NCBI GenBank assembly: GCA_936432065.2 | Contig: OW386291.2 | Coordinates: 105,589,823-105,653,822, forward strand | Length of the DNA stretch: 64,000 bases | Direction: 5' to 3' | Origin: Rutpela maculata | Taxonomy: Eukaryota; Arthropoda; Insecta; Coleoptera; Cerambycidae | Part shown: positions 43,960-55,007 of the stretch, one piece after another | Position numbering within the stretch: the stretch's first letter is position 1 | How the letters are laid out: every line of letters begins with the position of its first letter | Position numbers and translations under genes: made by a program | The notes under the pieces: generated by a model | Database searches by the model: none | Told to the model about the DNA's origin: nothing | The model's input: only the letters and a program-made list of their open reading frames with translations

Positions 43960-44267
43960 GACAGTGGCAATTTGTGTTTTATGCTAAAAGAAGCATTATG
44001 CTCTCTGATTAGCGTAATGTTGTGTGAATTGGTAGAATTTTTCCGATGTAACTTTGATGTAGTCCACTAGTGGTGTTATATCGTGACAACGTGCGTAGAG
44101 GTCTCTTAAGGAGATGTATCGTGCAAAATTTGTGAAATGAGGCGCATAAATTTATATTCTAGAACTCTCTATTTATTGTCACGACCGGTATGCTGCACAT
44201 TACCGGACACAGTAAGGCTAGAACCACCTTTAAATGAAATATGCATGCACTCTCCCAATTCCTACAG
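43960..44267 (-). pseudogene. Jockey-like LINE, C-terminal RT piece
   Basis: The minus strand encodes, with stops in between, APHFTNFARYISLRDLY and DYIKVTSEKFYQFTQHYAN, a pattern seen after the thumb of Jockey-type reverse transcriptases (...PRF.RN..IH..L.......I....+KF). It follows the pieces at 45646-45707, 49559-50014 and 51012-51300 in the right order and orientation, so I infer a single LINE broken by three insertions. Confidence 0.6.
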
Positions 44268-45645
44268 GAAATGGTAGCTTTATCTGTCCTGAAACAATTG
44301 CCGTAAAATCTAAAATCATTCCCTTGGCCGTTTTCGAGAAAATTCACTTTTAATTTTTTTTTTTTGTAAACTGATTTTTGCATTGATAAGCTTGTTAAAA
44401 TGTCAATCAAGAAAGTAAAATTGAATATTCCAATACAAATTTCAACTTAAGCAAAGTTTGGGGAAATAACATACAAGAAACCTTCATGCTTGACAACTCC
44501 AGACGCTTTGATAATAATCGGGTTATATAAACTTTCCAAGTAGTCAATTTAGACAAAATCATTAGATCTATTCTTATGTTATTTTGAATGACAGCAATTT
44601 TTGTCTACCAATATATCCGTAACCAATGAATAACATTACTATTTGCGTAACTGGATTTACTATAGGGAAATCCGAGCGCCTCTATTAGCCATCTGAGTAG
44701 ACTTTTCATTCGCTCAGTCAGATAACGGGTGAGTATGAAGACAACCCACAGAAGAGACATGACGATAACCCAACCACCCACCCACTACCCTGCAGGTACC
44801 GGACGAAACGCCGTCCAGTACCCGTAGTCACCTAGCTCCGTGCTGATCCAAAACACTTAGGTCTGCATTTCCTCGAGCTACATAGCTCATTCCTACCTAA
44901 CCGATGATCCGGATGGCAGGATGTCAATTGACATTCTGCATACCGGCAGTCAATCCCAGCCAAAAATACCGACAGATGACTACCCAGGGGGTGACAAGCT
45001 GGCGAAGAAAGATCATCAAGACAGAAGAGCGCCAGAAGATAAAGGCCTTAACCAGCAAGGTCCAAAAGGCCAGGACCCGGGGAGGTGGGCCGAAATCATC
45101 CACACCGCTCACACTTGTGAGTGGGGTTAATGTAAAGTAAGCTCGCCCACCCCGTACGAGGCCGGTCCAGGTCTACAGCGATGTACTAGGGTAAAGAGCA
45201 GTAGTCCTGCTCGACCTAAGATATCTGAGACCGTCATCACTGCCAAAGAATATTGGCGTCGCTCGGTCAGTTACTCTTTAGACACTAGGCAAACAATCCA
45301 AGACTCCAAGAGTGAAAATTTTCTGTGACCATGATTAAAATCAAAGAAATTATGCAAAATGCAAATGCAATGTAAATCGTGTAGGAACGCATGATGAAAA
45401 TAGATATTGTCTTTGTCTATTTTATAAACGTAAGAATCACGGATTGAAGAAGATAACTGATACTTAACTGATAGATTGTTTGAAATATGTCCGGGTATTC
45501 AGAGGCTTCAAAAATGTAGTAGATTCTTGTTTTTATCAATGCAAAAAATCAGTTTTCAAAAAAGAATAAATAAAAGTGAATTTTCTAGAAAACGGCCAAG
45601 GGAATGATTTCAGATTTTACGGGACAGATAAAGCTACCATTAACA
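44268..45645. mobile_element. Inverted-repeat element with GC-richer centre
   Basis: The arms, about 44268-44395 and 45528-45645, share GGTAGCTTTATCTGTCC, ATCATTCCCTTGGCCGTTTTC and TTGCATTGATAA. The centre (44690-45300) is much less AT-rich than anything nearby, with CCACCCACCCACTACC, CCGGACGAAACGCCGTCC and GGCCAGGACCCGGGGAGG; it may be a piece of another retroelement, but no domain was recognised. The element separates two pieces of the Jockey-like LINE, so it is an insertion. Its outer ends are not well defined. Confidence 0.5.
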
Positions 45646-45707
45646 GTGTTAATTCATTTCTTATCTTTTCTATTGAGTGTGCTATTCTGCCAGAAGCGGG
45701 TACACAC
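45646..45707 (-). pseudogene. Jockey-like LINE, small piece
   Basis: With one frame change the minus strand reads LYPLLA and STLNRKDKK, the segment between YLGV/LDERL and the C-terminal region of Jockey-type reverse transcriptases (ALYPLL.R.S.L....K). It lies directly beside the left end of the hAT-type element, whose other side carries the preceding LINE segment. Confidence 0.5.
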
Positions 45708-46839
45708 CAGAGCTGGGTAGTATTCGAATATCTATATTCGAATATAGTATTCGGATAGTTTTTCTGTATCCGAAAGCTGTATTCGAATACTTTCTTAAAT
45801 TTGTACCCGTTATTCGTATCCAATGCAAATTTTTAAGTATACGTTATTCGAATACATTTGACGAGTTTGCAAATACTGATAAAAGTAGTCGAATACAGAT
45901 AAAAGTATCCGAATACAAGAAAAGTATTCAAATACTGAAAATATCTGAATAACTTAAAAAATATATTCAAATATATTTTTACTGATCACGGATCGTAGGT
46001 TTTTGTTATGTAACGTAAGTTAAATTGGCATTCTGTGCAATTTCAAACATGAGGGTCTGGTACACTGTCTTCAGATCTCAAAACAGCCAATATTAACGAT
46101 ACATGCCGAGAGAGCGCAAAGGCATCTGACAAATCATCCGCGAAAATAATTTCGTTAATCACGTTATTAACAACAGGACACAGTTGTTATTTAATTTTAT
46201 ATATTTTTTTCCAGAGGGAAAATATCTTCTAGATCAATATTAATTGGGGTAATAGAGATAATAATGATTATAATATTTTTAAAAGAAGTAAATATTAGTC
46301 TTCAAGTCATTCTGATAATTAAGTTTATATTAGTTTAGCTCTTTACACGTATAATAATAACTATAACTCAAGATAGAAGTTCATATATGAAAATCAAAAT
46401 CTTCATCTCAATTTTTGTTGGCATCGTTAAGTTTAAAGTAATTTTACAAAGTTAACCAAGCAAAGTGGCAAAGTGGGTAATTTATTTGGTAATATGAACA
46501 ATATAAAAAAGTGAATGTTTTGTGATCATTTTATTAAACAAATTAATAAATCATCCACTTTGTTTAGTTAACTTTACAAAACTGATTTATTGTTAGTGAC
46601 AAAAAAATAGATAATTTAAATCAAACCTCATATCTGAACTTCCATCGACATTAAGAACAATTTTTCCTATAAGGCTTTAAATTTTTACTTCAGTATCAAT
46701 TACTAATCTCGCAAAAATTTCAAGTTTTCTTATTTTCTAACGACCCTGTGTGTTACATCGACATTCCAACTATAGTTAAACTAGTTAAGTAATTTTCAGT
46801 ATAAGCAAAGCTTATTACCTAATTACCCCGTTAAAAGTT

Positions 46840-48034
46840 CTACATTTCGAAAGTTTTCTGCAATACTTTTTTGGGTTTCTGAGGATATTTACGGCGGTAA
46901 TCTTGGACAGTCCAAAAAGAAAACCAAAGGGACAAATACATTAAGAAAACGAATCTTGTAGAAAGTTTGGAAATATCAATGAAAAAATGACCCACCTGCA
47001 ATAAAAATTGTTTTTTATCCTGGGATTTTGTAACTTTTTCGTTAAAATCTTGAATTAATTTTATTCCCCGTTCGACCGAGTCATTTACTAATTTTAATTC
47101 TCCAATGGCTAGCTGTCCTTGTTTATACTCATTAGAATTTTTCCATTCGGTTGGATGCAAATGTAAAAAATTGTCTATTTTAAATCGGTGAAATAAATTT
47201 ATTGACTTATTACTAAGTAATTTTATTAAAATTTCATAATCAGAGAGTTTTAAGAATTCGAAAATGTCTTCTTTCCTCTTTGGCAATTTCTTAAGATTAG
47301 GTATCTTCTGCTTCATCTTCAATTTCATTTTCATATTCTACATTTACTGCTTCTTCTAAAATTTTTTGTGCCATTTTTAATTTTGTATTTTCTGTAATCG
47401 AGTCATCAAGCGACACATTCATCAGTCAGATAATACAAATGGTCTACAAATTTCCCAATAGCTACTTCGGCGATATTTTTATCAATTTCTTTATACTGAT
47501 CTAATTCTCACAAGAATTTGATATCCATTAGTGAAGCAGATATTGCTTCTGACGCATAAATCCAGTATTTTACGTAGCACTTACAATGAAGCATGTTGTT
47601 TGGCAAAGTGATTTTTCCTCGCCTTTTGTTAAATCGAATTCTATTCGAAATAAAATGATTTTTAAGAAATATATGGCTTTTGCCATCCACCTGTCCATAT
47701 GATAAGCACCCGGCTTTCTGAATTTTCCTCTAGCCTCCTAGGAATATTAATACGAGATTCAGATAGTCTTCTCGAGGAAACTTTTTAGAAATCGCATCAT
47801 TTATACTTTCTAGAATAGTTTCAGTATGATCGTTAACAATTTTTTCATTTCAAGGTTTACCACAGCTGGAACGGAATTTTGAACGTTGGTTCTAGACCAA
47901 TAATTTTTAAATCTTTTAAATAATGGAATATCTGGTCCTGAAATAGTAAATTTGCTTTTTTCAAAAACTATTGCCAAAATAATTTCGAAAACATGGTAGG
48001 TGACGGCAACCAAAAAATAATATACTTCTTTCAA
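46840..48034 (-). pseudogene. Transposase-like protein remnant inside the hAT-type element
   Basis: Minus-strand pieces in order: GPDIPLFKRFKNYWSRTN (about 47890-47950), YWIYASEAISASLMDIKFL (47508-47570), ELDQYKEIDKNIAEVAIGK and VDHLYYLTDECV (about 47410-47510), and an open 164-codon stretch (46840-47334) with FHRFKIDNFLHLHPTEW and LKLVNDSVERGIKLIQDFN. I recognise the (A/S)ERG(V/I)KLIQ(D/E)(F/Y)N pattern from a widespread but poorly annotated insect transposon-like protein family. It does not show the usual hAT C-terminal dimerisation motif, so its relation to the element's hAT-like ends is open. Stops near 47340, 47440 and 47700 break the gene. Confidence 0.5.
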
Positions 48035-48979
48035 GTGTTTGTTCTAACAGCGCACAAGCGCCTTTAATTCTATCCGTATTTGAAGCAGTGGTGTACCTGT
48101 TCTATTAAATCCCAAAATTCACATTGAGGGTAAGTGGGGCAAATATTTCTTGAAATTATTTTTCACAGTGATTATTATTTGTCTATTTTACTGAATATAA
48201 ATGGGAATAATTATTTTAAGAAATACGTAGTCACATGAATGCATACATAATAATCGATACCATTTATTAATTTCTTGTTTAATTTCAACTAAGAAAATTC
48301 TGTAGTTGTTTTCTCCAGTCACTCCTAGCTACCCGGGTGATGTCATTTGTCGGATATCATTGATAATTTTGTATGCCTCTTTTATTCCTTCGATATACTA
48401 CAAAATCATAGCTAATTAGAAGATTCTGTGGATTCTGCGATAGAAAAGCATTACGAACACACTTGCGCATAGATTCTCATTACGTTAGACGCCAAGCGCG
48501 ACGGGTTAACAATGTTCGATCGAGCTAAAATTTGGTAAGACTTATTTTTAGATCCATTGGAATAAAATTATGCCCGGCACTCTCCAAAATCTGAGAAAAA
48601 AATTTTGGTTATATAATGATAAGGGACACCCTCCTACAGCTTATGTAAAGAGAATTGATTAAGCTTTCCGACGCTTTTTAAATTTTTTCTCTAATATAAA
48701 AAACAAGACTTTTGACTGAATATGCGCTCCGGACTATTGCAGTTCGCGGAGAAGTTTTGCATTTTCCGCCACGTAATATTAATCTACAAAGCTGATTTTT
48801 TGTCTACAAGCAGTTTATGTACTATTTCGATTCAAATCACATTCTACCTCTTAAAGGTGACTAAATCTTTAAAGACAACAAATATAAAAAGGTGAACAAA
48901 AATTAAATTTTACAGTTAATTTTATTAACAACAAACTGAGTAATTTAAACAAAATTTTCTCAATTTGATATTTATTGTT

Positions 48980-49135
48980 ATAATTATAGATAAAGTATAG
49001 TATTCAGCTTGCGGTAATGGTAATAACTCACTTGATGAATTACAGCACTCGCCTACGGCTCGTGCTGTAAACTTTCATCTGCGTGAGTTATTACCTACAT
49101 TACCGCTCGTTGAATAATATGCTATATTCTTATGT
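48980..49135. repeat. Imperfect palindrome centred on CGCCTACGGCTCG
   Basis: About 65-bp arms flank ACTCGCCTACGGCTCGTG; arm motifs are GTATAGTATTCA...GCGGTAATGG...AATAACTCAC on the left and their complements on the right. A similar palindrome with the same centre and partly different arms is at 28860-28995. Confidence 0.7.
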
Positions 49136-49558
49136 TTTAGTTTTTGTTAAAATGTAGAATATTATTTTTTCTAGAAATTTTTTTGTACTTAGAATTAATT
49201 TGTTGTGAGCTTTGTTTTTGTTACAAAAAAAAAACAAATAAAATACCCAAAGGCACTTTAAGAAAATATTTATTTCCTCGAAATGGTTACACATATACTT
49301 ATTATGTAAAAAAAATTATTACAAAAATAAAAACAGACAGCTTCTCGGACAGCTCTAAAGAAAATTGAATTTCACAAGATATTCTTTTCACAAACGAAAG
49401 AAAAGTATCCGGTATCCGTATCCGAAAAAAGTATTCGAATACAAGGTATTCGGATACTTTTTAAAGTAAAAAATATCCGTATCTTGTAGGCGGTATTCGA
49501 ATACATTTGATGTATCCGGTATTCGAATACCATTCTAACAGTATCCGCCCCAGCTCTG

Positions 49559-50014
49559 GTACAGACTTTTGGATATGGAATGGACTGTCCGTACAGTTTC
49601 GTCAACATGTCGAATGACGTCAAACGCTCATCCAGTCATACTCTCAGGTACTTCACCCACCCCCTGTCTTGAATTTTGCTTCCCTTTATCAAAATTGGTG
49701 TTAAAATCTTATGTCCTGTAAATCTACGAGTGAAGACTATACACTCCGTCTTTTTCGCATTTACCCAAATCTTCCGCTTAGCGTAGTACGCTACGGCACG
49801 GGCCATGCACGCTTTGAGAAGCACGTTAGCCGTTTGTGAATTATGACTGAGTGCGTACAATGCTGTATCATCGGCGTACTTGGCAAGTTTAGTATTCGGG
49901 AAAGTAGGGAAGTCGGATACGTACTAATTGTAGAATTTTAGGCAGGGGACCGACCTTTGCGTGAAGTCCGCGAGAGTATCCCGCAGTGTTGGCAGTTTGT
50001 TCTCTTCGAGAAAA
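49559..50014 (-). pseudogene. Jockey-like LINE, RT catalytic piece
   Basis: The minus strand encodes LRDTLADFTQRSV (upstream of motif B), FPNTKLAKYADDTALYALS (motif C with YADD), VNAKKTECIVF and WVKYLRV, then LDERLT after a stop. These are reverse-transcriptase palm and thumb landmarks of Jockey-type LINEs. The GVPQGS motif expected before YADD is replaced by a degraded segment near 49940. The downstream continuation is interrupted by the hAT-type element, the upstream one by repeat R copy 2. Confidence 0.7.
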
Positions 50015-51011
50015 TATTAATATCAAGTTTCCTTTTACGAATACCATTAACAGTAGAAAAAATGTGTCCTAAATGACTGCATTGTAATATTTTATTAGTA
50101 GAAAAGCCACCAAATACTTTCTTTTTCTTTTAGTATTGTAGGGCAAATCCTTAGAATCACGTATTTTGCTGTTCAACTCCTCGACAGCCTACACATTAGT
50201 AATAGCACCAATATAGAAAATATTTTTTAACTTGTTCAAAAATGTTACTTCTGACGCAGATTATATACTGCGAAAAACATTAATATTTGCCTCCCAATAG
50301 TAGAGTGCTCGGAGCTCCAAAAGTCGCTGTAAGTTTTATCTTGTAACCTCGAACCCCCCCACAGAAGGGAAAATAAATATTTGTATGTGCTCTACTACAA
50401 TACTGCCTGCAATGATTTACGTCATATTCACGGGCATATTCTTCGAAAATAAATCCAAACAACTTCACTTTCAATTCTTGATTGCCTTCCAAATGGTCTA
50501 ATACCACAATTTTCATTCAGCTGCATCAGTTGCGATTTGACAGATATATACATAAACACATCACATGTAGTAGACATCCACCAAATTTAAAGCCAAGGCT
50601 TCCGGAAAAGGGCTACACATTTAAAAAAATGTGGGCGTATATCCATACCCACCGATATTGTCAGTACCGGGGCAGCAGGAAAAAGTCAAAATCAAATTTA
50701 TTTTAAAATATATGTAACATATTGATCTCCCCGAGCTCTCGTCCGGAGCCAGACAGACATACACGGCGTGATTCGTAGCGGCAATTGAAATGCTGAACGG
50801 AGCGAGGCTGGATCGGATTAAAAAGAGAATGAAACATAATAATCACAATCCGAATCTGGCTTCAGAATTGGCCCATCACGTCAAGGTTTTGAAATAATTG
50901 AGGTTAAGTACTTAAAAAATGACTTTTTGGCAACTTTTGAGGTAATGTATAGGATTCAAAAATTTTTTCACCTTATTTCCAATAAATACATCATTTAGTA
51001 CTAGTAATAGT
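50013..51011 (-). repeat. Dispersed repeat R, copy 2, inside the LINE
   Basis: Same orientation and order as copy 1 (42016-43113), with a ~90-bp deletion near 50850 and an end inside the palindrome arm. The right junction is an AGTACTAGTAATAGTACTAG stretch. Because it separates two parts of one reverse transcriptase, it shows that R is mobile or was copied in. The minus-strand frame MKIVVLDHLEGNQELK...VNHCRQYCSR is 78 codons long here (50280-50516). Confidence 0.7.
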
Positions 51012-51300
51012 ACTAGTAGTAGATATGAGAGGATGAGTTTAACGATGTGTTGCAGAAAGTGGTAGTTGATCATTTTGGAAATTAGCGCCTGAATCCAAAC
51101 GATATCGAATGCTTTCTTCGATATCTAAGAGTACCATGGTAGTATTCTTACCGAGTTTATATTGAACCTTTCCGTCGTTAACGATTTTGACAACTTGTTG
51201 TAATGTGCTTCTTCCCTTCTTGAATCTGAACTGGTTTTCATCGTTAATGTGAAGTACATCCTGGGCAGAGTTTGACCACACAATACGCCTTAGCCGACTG
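51012..51300 (-). pseudogene. Jockey-like LINE, RT motif A piece
   Basis: The minus strand contains QFRFKKGRSTLQQVVKIVND and KLGKNTTMVLLDIE, the fingers and motif A (LLDIEKAFD-like, with a frame change just after), followed by VWIQALISKM. It is the upstream neighbour of the piece at 49559-50014. The endonuclease and ORF1 of the LINE were not found beyond 51300. Confidence 0.65.
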
Positions 51301-51378
51301 AACTACTTTATGTAAGGGATACTGTTTGACAATATTATTGCTCGTAGTGAAAAAAAAAGCAAATTATCCCTGTGATGT

Positions 51379-53499
51379 CCCAAGTAGCACAAGTAGTTGT
51401 ATTTTGGTCATCATCATGTTACAGTAGCTAAAAAGGATGGCTATTTGGTTATAGTGGCGGTTATTAAAACTGAATTATTACGTTCTGAAGACGTACTGGT
51501 GACGAAAATGGGGAATCAGATCTTGGTCATCAAAACGCAACTGGAGCCAAATGGCTATAACGCATGTGCAACTCATTTGGATCTCTTTTTGATTTTTGTG
51601 GCTGCTTTATTACTAGTTATGAAATGGCTCTTATGGCGAAAGGAGTGATGTATCTATTTCACCGTGACTAAATCATGACTTTTAGGCCCAAAATAAAACA
51701 AGAACACTATTATGGTCATTCTTAAGCAGGTGTTGTTAGATAAAATGGACGTCCATCATAGTTATATTTTGTTCTTGTTTAAAATTATTTGAACATCATA
51801 ATTGCATATATGGTCAATCAAGAAGGTTAAATTTTATCAACGCACGATTTTTTTCTGTAAACTTATATAAAATACTCATAAAAACAAAGGGGCCTCCAGA
51901 AATATCTAAATTTTAGGTATAATTAAATTAATTTGAAATATATACATATAAACATTTTGTAATTTCAAGAAGCACAATCGATGGTAAGGTTATTAAAACT
52001 TATTAAAACATCAAATTAGTAAATCAAAACGTTATTTCATAGGTATAATTAATAAAGTATTGAAAATGAACGTAATGGCCGTTGTTCGGTTTCTTCTTGA
52101 TTGATAGAATACATGGCGGAAATTGTCATTATTTGACTTATGCTTTCGCTAATGATGCTAGAAACAAGCCAGAATATATAACTGTAAAAGATCTATTAAA
52201 CATTTTTCGTCAAATGGCAAATTTAACCGGTCATATTGGTCAAACTATTACCAGAAAATTGGTTGAAGTGGTTAGCTAATTTTCGCATCAAAATACGGCT
52301 AAACTATGAAAGACATAACCTCTCGTTTTTACATTTCTTTTAACTGCCTTTGTGTGGAATTTGTATTTTGACCTTTGTTTCTCCAACGTTTTTACATTTC
52401 CTTTCTCCAACCAAATTAAAATTTGTTACTAAAGTTTCCGAAAATGTATTGTGTGGACGAAACCATCGAGGAGCAAATTTGCCTTAGTGCAGTTCCTTCA
52501 AGTTGGATAGGTAGTAAATAGCCAACTGTACTACTGATCAAATACAAAAGCATACATACATTTTTGACTAATCCGCAATCAAAACCAGATTCAAAATACT
52601 CCCAGCAACCGTGTACAATAAAAAGGAATAATAGTAAAATGTTAATGATGACTAGAGCCATAGAAAATTGAATGTCAGCATTCTTGGACACTGATGCAGA
52701 AGATAGGTTGACACTTTCACTTTGATAATCTCAATTAATGTATAAGCTTTTGTAGACACAAAAGTCAACGAAAACACCCCGTGAAAAGTGTTATGCTGCT
52801 ATATAAGTACCTACTCTTTGAACTTACTTTTAAGCGACATTCCTTTTCCAATAATATTATGTTCTTTTACATTTTATTCTTATTTCTCTGTTGATATAAA
52901 ACTATTTCCGTATGTATAAAGTTTTCAACATTATTAATAGGTACTTGTTTTTAGGCTATATTTTTATCTTGCCGTTTGGCCTCAATTTAGATTTTAATGT
53001 GTACCGAATTACTTCTAAAATAGTCATTTAATAAGGATATTTTTTTATTATTATTTCAGTCATGATTCGGTAATAACAGCTAAGAAAACCGCCAGAATAA
53101 ACTAACTAATATAGTCATGTTTAGAATTTCTTATTAATAGTTTGGATATCAATACTATATTAATAACAAAAACCATGTCAACATATTTTAGCCATTTTTA
53201 TAGCTAGAATGGCAGTATTAGGACTTAATATTGTTGCTATTTAATTACTTGCTCTTATATGACATCTTGAAAACGACTTTATAACCAAACCTGCATGGCG
53301 ATATTATGGCTACTAGTAATGACCAGTATTGCCAGTATATAGCTAAAAAGAGATCATGATGACTATTTCGTTTTTAAATTTCACACTAAACTACGACCAA
53401 AATAAGATGACCAGAATATAACTAAACAAAAGCCGTTGAAGCGTTTTAGTGGCACCATTTTGGTTATCTCAGCTGAATAGCATATTTGTGCTACTTGGG
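51379..53499. mobile_element. Inverted-repeat element, CCCAAGTAGCAC ends
   Basis: The left end CCCAAGTAGCACAAGTA and the right end TATTTGTGCTACTTGGG are inverted copies. Subterminal sequence shows further loosely matching blocks (TTTTGGTCATC / GATGACCAGAATA; GGTTATAGTGG / CTATAACTAAAC). No clear target duplication was found. The 2.1-kb body holds two unsupported open frames (52082-52279 plus; 52416-52691 minus). Confidence 0.55.
52416..52691 (-). CDS. Hydrophobic open frame, possible membrane protein scrap
   Basis: 91 codons with two hydrophobic stretches (ALVIINILLLFLFIVHG and MLLYLISSTVGYLLPI) and a hydrophilic tail ending at a stop. Two membrane spans with this spacing occur in the C-terminal part of insect chemoreceptors, among many other proteins. 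No conserved motif secures the assignment and no splice sites were found that would link it to a gene. It may be chance. Confidence 0.2.
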   Translation of the reverse strand: MSKNADIQFSMALVIINILLLFLFIVHGCWEYFESGFDCGLVKNVCMLLYLISSTVGYLLPIQLEGTALRQICSSMVSSTQYIFGNFSNKF

Positions 53500-54463
53500 G
53501 TGGTTCACACGTGGTTCCACTTTTAAACAGTAGGGCTCCGTTTCCTTTACTAAGACAAATCTAGATCTCCTAGACCGTTTTAGACTTAAGAGGGTCATTG
53601 ACGAGACGTCTGTTAAAACACATTTAAAACGTAATAGAAAGTGTTGCCACTCCAGTCACATTTCTGTAGTTTTGACTTTTTACATGTTAATGAAGACGTG
53701 ATCATACCAGATTGGGACTAAAAGCGAGGGCAACAATTTTTATCCAAGGTAAAATGTTAGATTTAGACTTATTTGCAAAAGTTTAACAAGCGTGTTATAA
53801 GAATTTCACTTACATTTAAAATAAGTCGGTAAAAACTTAATAAAATTTTCGTCATACATTGTTTGAGATTAAAAGCGAAGACAACAATTTTTATCCGAGG
53901 TACATTTTGATAAAATGTTTAGATTTAGAGTTATTTACAAAAGTTTAACAAAGGTGTTATGAGAATTGCACTTACATTTAAAATGTCGCGGTAAATACCT
54001 ATAAAATTTTCGACATACATTGTAATAAAATTTCATTTAGATATTATTTAAATTCTTGCGTGTTCCCGAAGGCGTGATCAAACGTTCATGTTGGTATTAT
54101 TCCCAGAAACAATATTATTGTTTCTGAAATAAATTGATGTGGTCAGATAAAACAATCATAACGTGCATAAATCGTCAGTTCTGGTTTCCATTTAAGGAAA
54201 TTAGAGAACACGATATGGTGTAGTTAAGAAGCTTACCGGTACCTGGTTCTAAAAAATAAACGTATCTACTGTTGTAGTACTTGATTACAGATTTTAAAAA
54301 TGTCTTATGGTTCACTTCAATTTTATTATTAATTTAAGAAGATATTCTTCACAAGAGTACAAATATTAACCTAAAAAGTTGACTGCTGTTAACCTTCTGA
54401 CATTATTTTATAAAACAAATTAGGTAGAAAATTGTGTTTTTATATATAACTTTGTTTGCTTTT
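53500..54463. other. AT-rich DNA with a diverged tandem duplication
   Basis: Around 53715-53860 and 53862-54030 two diverged versions of one ~160-bp segment follow each other (AAAAGCGA(G/A)G(G/A)CAACAATTTTTATCC, AAAAGTTTAACAA, GTTAT(A/G)AGAATT). No gene was recognised. Confidence 0.5.
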
Positions 54464-54606
54464 TGTTAAATGATAAATTGAAAAATTAAAACGAAGGCAG
54501 TTGACGTTTCGGAAAATAGTTCTTTTTCCGTTATCAAAACTTTCACTTTTGAGAATGTCAAACCAGACAGTTTGTTGTTTATGTATTTCCATAGTCACGT
54601 GAGACA

Positions 54607-54997
54607 TTAAATTATATTTATTTTATTTTTACTTACTTCGTCTCTGAGGATCGGCAACCAGCTGGTACAGAAATCTACAGAATAATTAGAAACACATTTA
54701 TCCTCATTTAACAAAATAATAGCGGATTCCTTAAGTTTTCTTTTAGTTGAGTTGCTTTCTTTTTCCAAAATTTTCGCGGAGTCCCACTGGATCCTACGAT
54801 TGTTATTCCACGCATGTTCACAAATTTTTGATTTTTGAAATTCTCCCTTTCTAGCATAATCTCGGTGTTCACCAAGCCTTACGTTGAAAGGTCTAGATGA
54901 CTCACCTACATAATGCTTACCGCACTCACATGGAACACTATAAATACAATCCTTGGAATTTTGAATAATATTTTTTGATAAAACAGACCTTAATGTG
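54607..54997 (-). pseudogene. GIY-YIG endonuclease domain of Penelope element, left copy
   Basis: The minus strand is open from the palindrome centre to TAA at 54607-54609, about 125 codons. It begins NSKDCIYSVPCECGKHYVGE, giving the (G)IY-x(10)-YVG core of GIY-YIG nucleases (here CIYS...HYVGE), followed by RPFNVRLGEH (the conserved Arg and His region), ICEHAW, and a Glu-containing segment (LEKESNS). This domain nicks target DNA during Penelope insertion. It is intact in sequence but lacks its reverse transcriptase, so it cannot act alone. Confidence 0.75.
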
Positions 54998-55007
54998 GCT
55001 CCTATTA

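Larger units (their letters stand above)
45708..49558. mobile_element. hAT-type element with TTCGAA repeats
   Basis: The ends are CAGAGCTGGGTAG and CGCCCCAGCTCTG. The flanking 8-mers are GTACACAC (45700-45707) and GTACAGAC (49559-49566), 7 of 8 identical. GTATTCGAATAC-type palindromes and GTATCCG variants are repeated over ~240 bp at the left end (45719-45960) and ~150 bp at the right end (49400-49545). The interior carries the transposase-like remnant at 46840-48034 and the CGCCTACGGCTCG module at 48980-49135. It is inserted in the Jockey-like LINE. Confidence 0.8.

Noticed and set aside
44690..45300. Host exon in the GC-richer stretch
   Set aside because: No long frame, splice-site pair or domain; it is flanked by inverted repeats that interrupt a LINE, so a transposon origin is likelier.
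52416..52691. Insect chemoreceptor exon
   Set aside because: Two hydrophobic stretches alone are not enough; no conserved receptor motif or splice sites were seen, so it was kept only as a low-confidence open frame.
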